64,000 nucleotides of DNA from Pantoea cypripedii (GCF_011395035.1 NZ_CP024770.1:495785-559784), one strand, 5' to 3'. Counted from the stretch's first letter, positions 33,637-43,706 are shown. Notes: a model not told the origin generated them from the letters alone. Numbers and translations are program-made.

Positions 33637-34693
33637 TCAGGGCATCGCCAGTGTCGCCATATCGATAACGAAGCGATAGCGTACATCGGCGTTCTCCATG
33701 CGTTTGAAAGCTTCATTAATATCCTGAATAGCAATGATCTCACATTCTGGCAGAATGCCTTTTTCGGCACAGAAATCGAGCATCTCCTGAGTTTGTGCAA
33801 TCCCCCCCCACCGGACTACCGGTGATATGCCGGCGGCCAAAAACTAACGGCGAGCTGTCAAACCCTTCCATCGCGCCAATCTGACCCACCATAACCAAGG
33901 TGGCATTAAGATCGAGCAGGGGAAGATAAACAGAAAGGTCGTGTTTGACGGGAATGGTATCAATGATAACGTCAAAGCTATTTTGCGCGGCGCCCATCGC
34001 TTCTTCGTCAGTAGACAATAGCACCGCATCGGCACCAAGTGCGCGCGCATCTTCTGCTTTATCAGGGCTGCGGCTGATCATGGTTACGGTTGCATCCATT
34101 CCGTGAGCAAGTTTAACGCCCATGTGACCCAGGCCGCCGAGACCAATAATACCGACTCGTGTCCCAGGCCCAACGTTCAGGGAACGAAGCGGGGTGTAAC
34201 AGGTAATGCCAGCGCATAACAGGGGAGCTGCCCGGCTAATGTCGAGACTTGACGGAACTTTTAGTACGAAGCTGTCACGCACGACAATATGCCGGGAGTA
34301 GCCTCCATAAGTGATTGCGCCGGTCTGGCGGTCATGCCCGTTGTAAGTGACGGTGACTCCCTGGCGGCAGAGTGTTTCTTCATGCGCATGACATTGATCA
34401 CACTCGCCACAGCTATCTACCAGGCAACCAACTGCAACCATGTCTCCGATTTTATAGCGGGAGACAGCACTACCGACCGCGCTGACTTTGCCGACGATTT
34501 CATGTCCTGGTACGCAAGGATAGAGTGTAGGAGCCCATGCCCAGTCACTGCGCGTCTGATGCAGGTCTGAATGACATACACCGCAATAGAGAATATCAAT
34601 GGCAACATCGTCTTCGCGCAGATCGCGGCGCTCAAACGAAAAAGGAGACAGGGCACTCTGGGCGTCCTGTGCAGCATATCCAATGGTACGCAT
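33637..34693 (-). pseudogene. YahK-like zinc alcohol dehydrogenase, frameshifted in a G8 tract
   Basis: The gene encodes about 351 residues in two frames. The first part starts at the ATG at 34693 (SD AAGGTGA) and carries catalytic Cys in CGVCHSD, PGHEIVG, the structural zinc loop DSCGECDQCHAHEETLC and GLGGLGHMGVK. After LVFGRRHITGSPVGG it runs out of frame and would end near 33740. The natural C-terminus continues in another frame (IAQTQEMLDFCAEKGILPEC to FVIDMATL) and stops at 33637. The switch is in a run of eight G at 33802-33809, where seven would restore the frame. It is a pseudogene, a slippage-switched gene or an assembly error. Confidence 0.85.
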
Positions 34694-34703
34694 AGGTTTC
34701 ACC

Positions 34704-35899
34704 TTATGTTGATGAGCGATAGTTTGCTGGACTGGACGTCTTCGGAAAGGCGTAACGGTTGCTTTTCACCACAATTAACAGGGAAATAGCAATGGTAAAT
34801 AGCGAAACCAGCGTAAGGTTTAAAACGTTATAATGGCTAATTACCAGACCACCGACAGCACCTCCACCGAAAATGCCCAGATTATAGACTGTGGTTAGCA
34901 TAGCCGTTGCCAGTTCAGCATTGCTTCCAGCTACTCGTCCTGTTGCAGACTGAAACACGGTTGGCATGGCACCGAACGACGCTCCCCACAAGAACAATGC
35001 TGGTGAAGCCAGTAGCAGATGCGGCTGGCTCCACAATGTCATCATCATAAGAGCGGTACATATCAGTGCGGCTAAGGTCAGTATTCTCAGTCGCTTATCA
35101 ATGTAGCGTCCGGCAATGATGACGCCGCTCAGTGCACCAAAGCCAAAAAGTAGCAGTCCGCCAGTTGTGCTTCCTGGCAGGCGTAAAGACTCAGCGAGAG
35201 GAGCCATATAGGTGTAAAGGTTATAGTGCGCAAGGATGGTGAAAAATGCGGTAATCAGGATCGGTAGCAGGCCCTGGGTGCGAATAACCCTGTAGACGGA
35301 ATCTCTGGATTTTTTGTTTTCACCGGGTCTCGATGGAACGGTTGCAAGCACCCATAAAACGATGAAAAATGCCAAAATTGACAGAAGAGCAAAGCAGTAA
35401 CGCCAACCCAGCAGAACACCCAGTAGGGTACCCACTGGCAAACCTGCGACCATTGCAATTGTGCTGCCTGCGAGGGTAATCGCTACGGCACGCCCCATTT
35501 TACTGGGTGCAACAAGGCTTATGGCATATCCACAAATTACGGGCCATGCAACACCGGCAGCAAGGCCAGCCAATACACGGGAGGCTGCGGTTAAAGCATA
35601 AGATGTTGAAAAGGCCGTAACCATATTGGCCACGGCGAAAGTTAGCACCAAAATGACATATAATGGCCTGCGAGGAAAAGTACGAGTAACAGCAACGACA
35701 GGGTTGCGGCTACTGCTGAAGACAGGGCATACAACGAAACTAATTGACCGATACCGGCGCGTGAATGTCCCAGACTATCTGCCATCGCAGGCATAAGTGC
35801 TGCTGGCATAGTTTCAGTTAATATAATTAAAAATGCCGTCGTCGATAGCGCAAGCAGTTTATAGAGTGGGAAACTTGCTGTGTATTCAGATTTGGACAT
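34704..35899 (-). pseudogene. MFS sugar/drug efflux transporter, frameshifted
   Basis: The N-terminal piece (35642-35899) has TETMPAALMPAMADSLGHS and the second helix. It breaks after LSLLLLV, where the expected RRPLYVILVLTF continues in a different frame from about 35651 to 34704. Together they give one about 400-residue transporter of the DHA1/AraJ type with twelve helices and the motif GRYIDKRLR. The join lies near 35680-35690 and is not a homopolymer. The start has AGGAG about 13 bases upstream. It follows the frameshifted alcohol dehydrogenase's promoter region closely and reads toward it, so both may share a transcript. Confidence 0.8.
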
Positions 35900-36172
35900 A
35901 TTGGTGATATAGACTCCTGATATTACAACCAGTCCAACAGAGTAGTGCGTGATAATCTGGTAGTTGATTGGATAGGCTTTTGTATTCTCGTCATCAGAAC
36001 GTTAACTTTAGCTAAAATAACGTAATAAAGGTTCCGGCATTAATTAGTTTTCCTACTATCCCCTTTAAGTGATCATGCAGGGCGGGAAGAAAAAATATTT
36101 CATTACGGTCGTAGTGACTGTATCCATAAGCATTAATCGTTACTCTGTATCGCTGATGAAAAAGACCAAACG

Positions 36173-37129
36173 TCATGCAGAGTAAGAGACAAGCGATTCC
36201 AGAGGCACATGTAACGCTTCATTAGCGGCAAACATTTCTAGCAGATAATCCACAGTCACTCTTACGCGAGGAGCGATCAGGGCTCGGTGTGGATATTGGA
36301 GCACCATTTCATAGTTTCCTGGGTGATGCTGTTCATGCATAACAACTTTAAGCTTACCCGATAATAAATGCTCCCATGCGAGATGTACGGCAGCCTGAGC
36401 CACACCAATACCATCCAGGGCTGCTCCAACAATTGCTTCAGGTGCAGAGAGTGTCAGAACAGCGCTTTCAGCAGGCATCATAGTCGTTATGCTGCCATCG
36501 GAAGACATGAAGTTCCACGGATCGACGACTCCCCCCAGAAAACGACGCGCAATAAAATTATGATGCTCCAGCTCTGGAAGAGTTCGGGGCACGCCATACC
36601 GGGAAAGGTACTCAGTTGAGGCAACGAGCACCGAGTTGAGACGACATATAGGGCGTGAAATCAGTGCGGAATCGTGAATACGTCCTCCTCGTAATGCGAG
36701 GTCATAACCGTCACGAACAAGATCTACCATGCGGTCATCAAAGTCGACAGCTACGGAGAGACCTTTATGACGGGAAAGAAGTCCGGGAATCAGTGGCATG
36801 AGTTGCCCTTGCCCGATTGCCACGCTCGTGGAAATCCGCACCCGACCCTGTGGTTCTGAGCGTTGCGCCGTGACCTTATCAATCGCTGCATCCAGGGCGT
36901 TCAATGCCATTCTCGCGTCATGCAAAAAAGCGGCTCCTTCTTCGGTCAACTTGAGTGTTCGCGTGGTCCGATTGAACAGACGCACACCGAGCGTTTTTTC
37001 CAGACTGGCGACATTTTTACTGACTGCTGCCGAGGTAATCCCCTGTATTCGGCCTGCGGCTGCAAAACTTCCAGCATCCGCTGCGTTAATAAAGGAATTA
37101 ATTGTTCGAACCTGATTCGATGAATCCAT
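36173..37129 (-). CDS. LysR-family transcriptional regulator
   Basis: The 318-residue protein has the winged helix INSFINAADAGSFAAAGRIQGITSAAVSKNVASLEKTLGVRLFNRTTRTLKLTEEG shortened here only in spirit by its central motif AAVSKNVASLEKTLG, and an effector domain. GGAGGAGCGT precedes the ATG. It is divergent from the flavoprotein-alcohol dehydrogenase operon, with a perfect palindrome between them, so it most likely controls that operon. Confidence 0.92.
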   Translation of the reverse strand: MDSSNQVRTINSFINAADAGSFAAAGRIQGITSAAVSKNVASLEKTLGVRLFNRTTRTLKLTEEGAAFLHDARMALNALDAAIDKVTAQRSEPQGRVRISTSVAIGQGQLMPLIPGLLSRHKGLSVAVDFDDRMVDLVRDGYDLALRGGRIHDSALISRPICRLNSVLVASTEYLSRYGVPRTLPELEHHNFIARRFLGGVVDPWNFMSSDGSITTMMPAESAVLTLSAPEAIVGAALDGIGVAQAAVHLAWEHLLSGKLKVVMHEQHHPGNYEMVLQYPHRALIAPRVRVTVDYLLEMFAANEALHVPLESLVSYSA

Positions 37130-37183
37130 ACGCTCCTCCAGAACATTCCCACGTTTTCATGCTGCACACAGCCAGTGCTGATT

Positions 37184-37202
37184 ATCAACTTAAAGTTGAT
37201 AT
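37184..37202. promoter_or_regulatory. Perfect 19-bp palindrome, likely LysR operator
   Basis: TATCAACTT-A-AAGTTGATA lies midway between the divergent LysR (36173) and flavoprotein (37284) genes. A second partial copy, TTCAACTA with CCAGTTGA, follows within 40 bases. It fits the T-N11-A type of LysR recognition site. Confidence 0.7.
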
Positions 37203-37283
37203 TTGTTCAACTAACCATCTACTTCCAGTTGAGTTTATATCAGGGCAGAATTGCTGAACTATTCATCATTCAGGAACAGAAAC

Positions 37284-37841
37284 ATGATTGTTTCAATTGT
37301 CTACGATAGCGGTTATGGCCATACCAAAAAACAAGCAGAAGCAGTCGCTGAGGGTGTGAGCAGCGTTGCAAACACTGAAGCACGATTGATCGCCGTGGCT
37401 GACGGCCCAGTTGACTGGGATAATCTTGCCAGCAGCGATGCGATCATTTTTGGTTCTCCGACCTATAACGGAACGGTCAGCGCCCGATTTAAGCAATTCA
37501 TGGAAGATTCGACCAGAACCGCATGGGTACCGCAGACATGGCGTAATAAGTTTGCCGCTGGTTTTACGAATTCTGGTTCACAGCATGGCGATAAGCTTAA
37601 CTCGCTAATTACGTTGTCCCTGTTTGCCGCTCAACACGGCATGGTGTGGGCAGGGCTGGATCTTTTCCCCGGTAAAAGTGATGAAGAACTTAACCGTGTT
37701 GGCAGCTGGCTGGGTGCCATGGCCTTTTCAAAGGACGAATCCCCGGAACTTTCACCGATTAAGAGCGACCTGGATACAGCCAGGTATTTAGGTAAACGAG
37801 TTGCAGAACTTACTCAGCAGTTTGTCGCAGGAAAGCGCTGA
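37284..37841 (+). CDS. Flavodoxin-like NAD(P)H-quinone oxidoreductase (WrbA-like)
   Basis: The 185-residue protein has the flavin phosphate loop IVYDSGYGHTKKQAEAVAEG at the start and the second flavin contact FGSPTYNGTVSARFKQFME, then GFTNSGSQHGDK. These are the hallmarks of the WrbA/flavodoxin family, which reduces quinones by two electrons. The ATG at 37284 is preceded by CAGGAACAG. It is followed 21 bases later by an alcohol dehydrogenase gene in the same operon. Confidence 0.9.
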   Translation: MIVSIVYDSGYGHTKKQAEAVAEGVSSVANTEARLIAVADGPVDWDNLASSDAIIFGSPTYNGTVSARFKQFMEDSTRTAWVPQTWRNKFAAGFTNSGSQHGDKLNSLITLSLFAAQHGMVWAGLDLFPGKSDEELNRVGSWLGAMAFSKDESPELSPIKSDLDTARYLGKRVAELTQQFVAGKR

Positions 37842-37862
37842 GAACATCCGGAAGGTTTTAAT

Positions 37863-38906
37863 ATGAAAATTCTTGGTTATGCTGCTCACTCCGCGGATCA
37901 GGACCTGGTTCCCTTCTCTTTTGAACGGCGTGAACCGCGGCAGGATGATATTGTTCTGGATGTTCTCTATTGTGGTGTCTGTCATACCGATCTTCATATT
38001 GCACGAAATCACGGTGGGTATACGCGCTATCCAGTTGTGCCTGGGCATGAAATTATCGGGAAAGTAGTAAAGGTTGGTGACGCCGTTACCCGGTTTAAAC
38101 CAGGCGATACTATTGGTGTCGGTTGTATGATTGATTCCTGCCAGCATTGCAATCCATGTCGTCAGGGGTTTGAACAGCATTGTGTTGAAGGTGCGACCTT
38201 CACCTATAACAGCACTGACAGACATGATCATAATCCCACTTTTGGTGGTTATTCAAAACAGATGGTTGTGCAGGAGAAGTTTGTACTTCGCATTCCTGAA
38301 GGATTAGATCCGGCTGGCGCTGCACCGCTATTGTGTGCAGGAATAACCACCTGGGAACCGCTTCAGCAATGGAAGATTAGCCGCGGTAGCCGTGTTGCTG
38401 TTGTCGGGCTGGGTGGGCTTGGTCATATGGCTCTGAAGCTTGCTAAAGCACTCGGTGCTGAAGTTACGCTTTTTACCCGGTCACCTGGCAAGGAAAATGA
38501 TGCCCGCCAACTTGGTGCTGATCATGTGGTGCTTTCGACAGATCCTCAGCAGATGACGTCTGTAGCGGGAAGCTTCGATTTAATCATTGATACCGTTCCC
38601 TATGAACATGATGTCAATCCGTACCTGCCAACGCTCAATTTTAATGGCACTCTGGTACTTGTTGGGTATATGGGGCCGCTTAATGAACCGGTTTCTGCAG
38701 GATCATTGGTATTTGGACGCAAATCAATTGCAGGTTCATTCATTGGTGGTCTCGCATCAACGCAGGCAATGCTGAATTTCTGTGGCGAACATGGTGTGAC
38801 TTCAGATGTTGAAGTCATTCAAATCCAACAGATCAATGAGGCATATGAACGCATGCTCAAAGGGGATGTCAAATATCGGTTTGTCATCGATATGTCATCG
38901 CTTTAG
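37863..38906 (+). CDS. Zinc-dependent NAD(P) alcohol dehydrogenase (YahK/CAD-like)
   Basis: The 347-residue MDR enzyme has both zinc sites: catalytic CGVCHTD, PGHEIIG and LLCAGITTWEP; structural DSCQHCNPCRQGFEQHC. The cofactor motif is VGLGGLGHMALK followed by FTRSPGK, which favours NADP. Enzymes of this type reduce aldehydes such as cinnamaldehyde or furfural. It is one of three related genes in this window (others at 27065 and 33637) and shares an operon with the flavoprotein gene. Confidence 0.93.
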   Translation: MKILGYAAHSADQDLVPFSFERREPRQDDIVLDVLYCGVCHTDLHIARNHGGYTRYPVVPGHEIIGKVVKVGDAVTRFKPGDTIGVGCMIDSCQHCNPCRQGFEQHCVEGATFTYNSTDRHDHNPTFGGYSKQMVVQEKFVLRIPEGLDPAGAAPLLCAGITTWEPLQQWKISRGSRVAVVGLGGLGHMALKLAKALGAEVTLFTRSPGKENDARQLGADHVVLSTDPQQMTSVAGSFDLIIDTVPYEHDVNPYLPTLNFNGTLVLVGYMGPLNEPVSAGSLVFGRKSIAGSFIGGLASTQAMLNFCGEHGVTSDVEVIQIQQINEAYERMLKGDVKYRFVIDMSSL

Positions 38907-38967
38907 ATCGCCAATGTAAACGTAATTACGCATTTTTGATTACTCGAGTAGAAATTAAGGAGTAAAG

Positions 38968-39360
38968 ATGTCTAAGGCTGAAAATATTTCCCTTGTGCGT
39001 CGTCTCTACGAGTCCGGTGCTGCCCCGGAAATCATTAAAGAGCTGTTCTCATCGGACATCGTCTGGGATATCGCACCCGGATTCCCGAAAGGCGGTATCT
39101 ATTATGGGCACGACAGTACGATGAAGGATTTTTTTGGACAATTCATGCCATTGTTTGCATCCTGGAGCACAGAACCACGGGAATACTATGGCGATGAGGA
39201 CAATCATGTATTTGTCTTAGGCGAATATCACGGTGTTGGTAAAGATGGAAGAAAAGCAGATGTGCGCTTTTCCCACCTTTGGACTGTACGGGATGGAAAA
39301 CTCATCGCTCTGAAACAATGTGCGGATAGTTATCCTGCTCAACAACTGTTGACTAACTGA
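38968..39360 (+). CDS. SnoaL/NTF2-like protein
   Basis: The 130-residue protein opens ENISLVRRLYESGAAPEIIKELFSSDIVWDI shortened to its motif LVRRLYESG, then EYYGDEDNHVFVLGEYHGVG and a final strand HLWTVRDGKLIALKQCADS. This is the cone-shaped NTF2-like fold used by ketosteroid isomerases and polyketide cyclases, and also by non-catalytic proteins. AAGGAGTAAAG precedes the start. It follows the alcohol dehydrogenase by 61 bases and may be the third gene of that operon. Confidence 0.85.
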   Translation: MSKAENISLVRRLYESGAAPEIIKELFSSDIVWDIAPGFPKGGIYYGHDSTMKDFFGQFMPLFASWSTEPREYYGDEDNHVFVLGEYHGVGKDGRKADVRFSHLWTVRDGKLIALKQCADSYPAQQLLTN

Positions 39361-39682
39361 CAGCACTTGACCAGATGGACTTGAGAAGAGTTCCTCTGGT
39401 TTTACCGATACTTTAGCAATTGCATCGGTCCAGGTTTGTATTATCTTCACTGCCTTGTTTTTATCCCCCCCTCCTGGATAATAAACATATTCTTCTTTAA
39501 CCTTTCTGGTAATAATTTCAGCTGGAAAAACATTCATTGAAGTAGCTCAATTGATTAATTACATCAGCTTCCTGTAAGGTAAAATCTTCCGCGATCCCTT
39601 AACCATTCGCTTGAAGTCAGTGAATTAAGTCATTTTAAATGAAGCTATAAGCAGGGTTTAAAGTTTTTCCCGAGGAAAAGAT
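39361..39682. other. Intergenic region without a recognisable gene
   Basis: About 320 bases between the SnoaL-like and LysR genes. I see only AT-rich promoter-like sequence near 39590-39650 and no convincing short gene, hairpin with T tract, or RNA. Confidence 0.45.
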
Positions 39683-40594
39683 ATGATAAAGCGCAACCTG
39701 AACGACCTGGTTTCTTTTATCGCCGTTGCGCGTGAGGGCAGTTTTACCCGAGCTGCAGCAATGCTGGGCGTGACTCAGTCTGCTTTAAGCCAGTCTGTAA
39801 CGGCGTTAGAGGCCAGATTAAAGATTCGTCTTCTGACCCGAACCACGAGGAGTGTCGCACCAACGGCTGCTGGTGAAAAACTACTGCAGTCAATCGGGCC
39901 ACATATTGATGAGATAGAGATGGAACTGGAGAACCTGACAGAGCTGCGCGAAAAACCTGCCGGTACGGTGCGCATTACCTGTGGTGATCACGTTCTGCGC
40001 ACGACGCTATTGCCAAAACTCTCCCCACTTATGCACCAATACCCCGATATTAATATTGAATTCAATGTCAATTATGGTTTTACCGATATCGTGGCCGATC
40101 GATTTGATGCTGGGGTAAGACTCGGGGACACCATTGACAAAGATATGGTCGCAGTGCCAATTGGTCCTGCTCTACGTATGGCTGTGGTTGCGTCACCCAA
40201 ATATTTTGCAGACAACCCTCTTCCTCAAAATCCCCGAGAGCTGACTCATCATAGATGTATAAATCTGCGCATGGTGAGTGCTGGTGGACTTTATATCTGG
40301 GAATTTGAACATGACGATAAGCAGGTCAATGTACGTGTTGATGGTCAGGTTATTTTTAATACATCGGTGCATGTAGTGGATGCCGCGCTCGCGGGCCATG
40401 GTATTGCCTGGCTACCTGAAGAAGAGTTTTCGCCTTATCTGGAAGAAGGAAAACTGACGCGCGTACTTGAAGACTGGTGTCCATCATTTTCGGGTTATTA
40501 TCTTTATTATCCCAGCCGTCGTCAGCCTTCTACCGCTTTCTCAATGGTAGTAGATGCTCTGCGGTACAGTGCGCCCTCGATAAATTTAAAGTAA
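39683..40594 (+). CDS. LysR-family transcriptional regulator
   Basis: The 303-residue protein has the winged helix LVSFIAVAREGSFTRAAAML, then GVTQSALSQSVTALEARLK and LLTRTTRSVAPTAAGEKLL. The effector domain carries VNYGFTDIVADRFDAGVRLG, close to the LysR protein at 52721, so the two are paralogues. GAGGAAAAGAT precedes the start. It converges with the XdhC gene. Its target may be the molybdoenzyme operon downstream. Confidence 0.92.
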   Translation: MIKRNLNDLVSFIAVAREGSFTRAAAMLGVTQSALSQSVTALEARLKIRLLTRTTRSVAPTAAGEKLLQSIGPHIDEIEMELENLTELREKPAGTVRITCGDHVLRTTLLPKLSPLMHQYPDINIEFNVNYGFTDIVADRFDAGVRLGDTIDKDMVAVPIGPALRMAVVASPKYFADNPLPQNPRELTHHRCINLRMVSAGGLYIWEFEHDDKQVNVRVDGQVIFNTSVHVVDAALAGHGIAWLPEEEFSPYLEEGKLTRVLEDWCPSFSGYYLYYPSRRQPSTAFSMVVDALRYSAPSINLK

Positions 40595-40647
40595 GCGGAT
40601 TACTCTCCATATTTGTATAACGTATTCTTTACCAATGGAATGGGTGG

Positions 40648-41622
40648 CTATTTGTCACCCGATTTCCCATTCTTATGTCGAACAATATCCGCCATGACTG
40701 ATAATGCTATCTCAGCAGGGGTTTTACTGGCTATTTGTAAACCTATCGGTGCATGAATTCGCTGCAAATCAACATCAGTTAATTCTGCAATACCGCGCAA
40801 ACGTTCGCGACGACGCAGGCTATTTTTTATCGACCCCATCGCTCCAATGTAGAATGCAGGTGTGTGGACTGCTTCCATCATGGTTAAATCATCCATCCGC
40901 GGATCGTGTGTCAAAGAAACAATCGCTGTATTAGCATGACAGCTATATTTCTCAAGATAACTGGCTGGAAATTGCTCAATGATTTTGACCTCACTCACCA
41001 GGCTTGTGGAAAAATTCGCTAATGCGTCCGGTCGGTTTTCACAGACCAGCGTCTCAAATCCCAGCGAAACGGCATAGTTGGCACAAAAAATGGCGACCAC
41101 CGACAACCCGGCAATAATCAACCTGGGGGCAGCTGCCAATGTCAGATGTACCTGGCGATCATCATAATGCGCAATGGTGCTACTGGAATACTCGCAAGGT
41201 TGAAGGTAGGTGCAGGAACCGGGTAACTGAATAATCTTTTTTAGCGTCAAAGCGCCGCTGATTGCTTCTTTCATGTGCATAAGGTAAGCAATGCTTATTT
41301 CACCTTTGGGAAGCCTCTCAACGAGAATATCTAATACACCACCACATGGAAGTGCGCGGTCAGGTGTTAAGCCCCCATCACCATAACGAATGACTTGTGA
41401 AGCAAGACTGAATTCTGAACGTAGCATTCGCGCCAGAAAATCCTCTTCCACACACCCCCCTGATAATGATCCGCACAATTTTCCATCATGTCGGATGACC
41501 ATCATGGTTCCAGGTGGGCGAGGTGAGGAACCAAAAGTGCTCAATACAGTACAGAGCCAGATCTCTTGGTTTTCTGCCCAGTTCAATGCTTCATTTAATA
41601 CCTGAATATCGAGATTTTGCAC
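40648..41622 (-). CDS. XdhC/CoxI-family molybdenum cofactor maturation factor
   Basis: The protein of about 324 residues has STFGSSPRPPGTMMVIRHDG, then GSLSGGCVEEDF, and a C-terminal Rossmann half with IVSLTHDPRMDDLTMM and YIGAMGS. These are the two XdhC domains. XdhC proteins sulphurate the molybdenum cofactor and load it into xanthine dehydrogenase-family enzymes. The GTG at 41622 (SD CCAGGAAAA) fits homologues better than the ATG at 41691, which has no ribosome-binding site. It most likely serves the molybdoenzyme at 43248-47339. Confidence 0.88.
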   Translation of the reverse strand: MQNLDIQVLNEALNWAENQEIWLCTVLSTFGSSPRPPGTMMVIRHDGKLCGSLSGGCVEEDFLARMLRSEFSLASQVIRYGDGGLTPDRALPCGGVLDILVERLPKGEISIAYLMHMKEAISGALTLKKIIQLPGSCTYLQPCEYSSSTIAHYDDRQVHLTLAAAPRLIIAGLSVVAIFCANYAVSLGFETLVCENRPDALANFSTSLVSEVKIIEQFPASYLEKYSCHANTAIVSLTHDPRMDDLTMMEAVHTPAFYIGAMGSIKNSLRRRERLRGIAELTDVDLQRIHAPIGLQIASKTPAEIALSVMADIVRHKNGKSGDK

Positions 41623-41967
41623 AAAGTTTTTCCTGGGAAGAGGGTTAGCAAAACTATGATTTATATCCTGAAATATCGTTTGCGATGACATTTTAAATAC
41701 TAATGTGAATCATTCTCTTTAAATCAGTTGCATCACTAATTGCTCATCTATGATGGCATTTCCTGCGTAAACACATTAATTAAAATAGCTAATAGCCAAT
41801 ATTAGCCATTCTGACTTCTAAGCCACCTGATTAATAGTTATAGTCATTGTTACATATGAAAATATGAATTCGAGAAAGTCTCTACATCCCTGCAAACTTT
41901 TGCTAATTCTCCTGAAACTACTCATGTCTATCACGACGTAGGTGAAAACCTTTTTTAAGAGGAATTT
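41623..41967. other. Divergent promoter region between the XdhC and MFS genes
   Basis: About 345 AT-rich bases, including a weakly coding 5' extension of the XdhC frame up to 41691. No gene or strong palindrome is seen. Confidence 0.4.
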
Positions 41968-43161
41968 ATGACGATTCCAACGTCAATTTCTGCCCACACC
42001 CGAAGTCAAATGTGGAACGCTGTCGGTTCAATGACGCTTTGTGTTGCCATGCTGATTGCTTCGGAATTTATGCCAGTCAGTTTACTGACCCCAATCGCGA
42101 ATGACCTTCATGCCACCCAGGGTATGGCAGGACAGGCCATTTCCGTGTCAGGATTTTTTGCGGTCCTGACCAGCCTGCTGATCGCGCCATTCTCGGGGCG
42201 ATTTGACCGTCGCCACATTCTGCTGGCAATGACCTTATTAATGCTAAGCTCATTAGTATTGATTGCACTGGCACCCAATTTCACCCTGCTTATGATTGCC
42301 CGTGCATTTCTGGGAATGGCAATTGGTGGATTCTGGTCACTTTCTACCGCCACGGTGTTGCAGCTGGTACCGGAAAATCTTGTTCCGCGAGCATTGGGGA
42401 TGATTTATATGGGAAATTCGCTGGCTACTGCGTTTGCGGCCCCCATCGGTGCCTGGCTGGGCGGTGTGCTCGGCTGGCGTGAGGTGTTCTGGGGTTTAGT
42501 TCCTTTAGTGATCCTGAATCTGATCTGGCAGTTATTCAGCCTGCCAGCCATGCCGCCCAAAAAAGCGATTCCGGTGTCACGTGTATTTGGTTTGCTTAAG
42601 CGACGTAATGTGGGCTTTGGCATGCTGGCGGTGATGTTCAGTTTTGCAGGTGCATTTACCACTTTTACTTATCTTCGCCCTTTTCTGGAAACCAAAACCG
42701 GTGCTGGTCCTGAGCAGCTTTCATTGCTGTTGCTGGGATTAGGTGCCGCAGGATTTATCGGCACCTGGGGGGCGGGCCGCTTACTGGAGAAAGAACATCT
42801 CTATGGCATGTTGCGCTGGCTGCCTGTCGTCATGGCTGCTGCGACACTTGGCATGCTGGTGATGGACACGTCCATTGCAGGAGTCGCCTGCATGATGGTG
42901 CTGTGGGGAGCGGTAAATGCGGCAGTGCCGGTTTGCTGGTCAACCTGGCTGGCTAAAGTCATGAGTGATGAGCCGGAAAGCGGTGGCGGATTAATGGTTG
43001 CCTGTATTCAGCTATCGATCATGCTCGGCGGGGCTTTTGGTGGTGTACTTCTGGATCGTATTTCTGTCGTTGCTTCCTTTACCGGCGGCATCATTCTGCT
43101 GGTGATTTCCTCACTGGTGATTGGCCGTGGAAGCCGGGTTTCTCACGCTTCTGCTTTGTAA
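41968..43161 (+). CDS. MFS efflux transporter (DHA1 type)
   Basis: The 397-residue protein has twelve hydrophobic helices, beginning IASEFMPVSLLTPIANDLHAT and with the loop motif GRFDRRHILL between helices 2 and 3. It resembles exporters such as NepI/AraJ/YdhP. AAGAGGAATTT precedes the ATG. It lies directly ahead of the molybdoenzyme genes in the same direction, 86 bases apart, so it may export the enzyme's substrate or product. It is a paralogue of the transporter at 56913. Confidence 0.9.
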   Translation: MTIPTSISAHTRSQMWNAVGSMTLCVAMLIASEFMPVSLLTPIANDLHATQGMAGQAISVSGFFAVLTSLLIAPFSGRFDRRHILLAMTLLMLSSLVLIALAPNFTLLMIARAFLGMAIGGFWSLSTATVLQLVPENLVPRALGMIYMGNSLATAFAAPIGAWLGGVLGWREVFWGLVPLVILNLIWQLFSLPAMPPKKAIPVSRVFGLLKRRNVGFGMLAVMFSFAGAFTTFTYLRPFLETKTGAGPEQLSLLLLGLGAAGFIGTWGAGRLLEKEHLYGMLRWLPVVMAAATLGMLVMDTSIAGVACMMVLWGAVNAAVPVCWSTWLAKVMSDEPESGGGLMVACIQLSIMLGGAFGGVLLDRISVVASFTGGIILLVISSLVIGRGSRVSHASAL

Positions 43162-43247
43162 CTATCGGTCCTGACCCTGAGCAGCAGGAATGTCTTCTGA
43201 TGCAGCGAAGATTTTAAAAATAACAACCTGACTTTTACTGGAGCAAT

Positions 43248-43706
43248 ATGGAACTTCTCATCAATAATCAGACCGTTCAGGTCGATGCTGAGGCTGATAC
43301 CCCCTTGCTATGGGTAATCAGAGATGACCTCGGTATGACCGGAACCAAATATGGTTGCGGACTTTCGCAATGTGGTGCCTGTCCCGTGATGGTGGACGGG
43401 CAGTTAGTTCGTTCCTGTGTCACTCCGATTGATAAGCTCGCAGGTAAGCGCATCACGACGATTGAAGCCATTGAAGCTGATGATGTCGGTAAACGGGTGG
43501 TTGCTGCCTGGGTCAAACATCAGGTTCCACAGTGCGGTTATTGCCAGTCTGGGCAGGTTATCGCGGCAACGGCACTGTTGAAGCAGGTTGCCCACCCAAC
43601 AGACGCTGAAATTGCCGCTGCAATGGTTAACCTCTGCCGCTGTGGCACCTATAACGCGATAAGCGCGGCGATTCATGAGATTGCAGGTGAGGGAGGCGAT
43701 GTATGA
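43248..43706 (+). CDS. [2Fe-2S] subunit of a xanthine dehydrogenase-family molybdoenzyme
   Basis: The 152-residue protein has a plant-type ferredoxin cluster (CGLSQCGACPVMVDG) and a second helical-domain cluster (QCGYCQSGQV and NLCRCGTY). It matches the small subunits of isoquinoline 1-oxidoreductase and periplasmic aldehyde oxidases. It passes electrons from molybdenum to the cytochrome. It has no leader of its own and would be exported with the Tat-bearing large subunit. The stop overlaps the large-subunit start by 4 bases. Confidence 0.94.
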   Translation: MELLINNQTVQVDAEADTPLLWVIRDDLGMTGTKYGCGLSQCGACPVMVDGQLVRSCVTPIDKLAGKRITTIEAIEADDVGKRVVAAWVKHQVPQCGYCQSGQVIAATALLKQVAHPTDAEIAAAMVNLCRCGTYNAISAAIHEIAGEGGDV

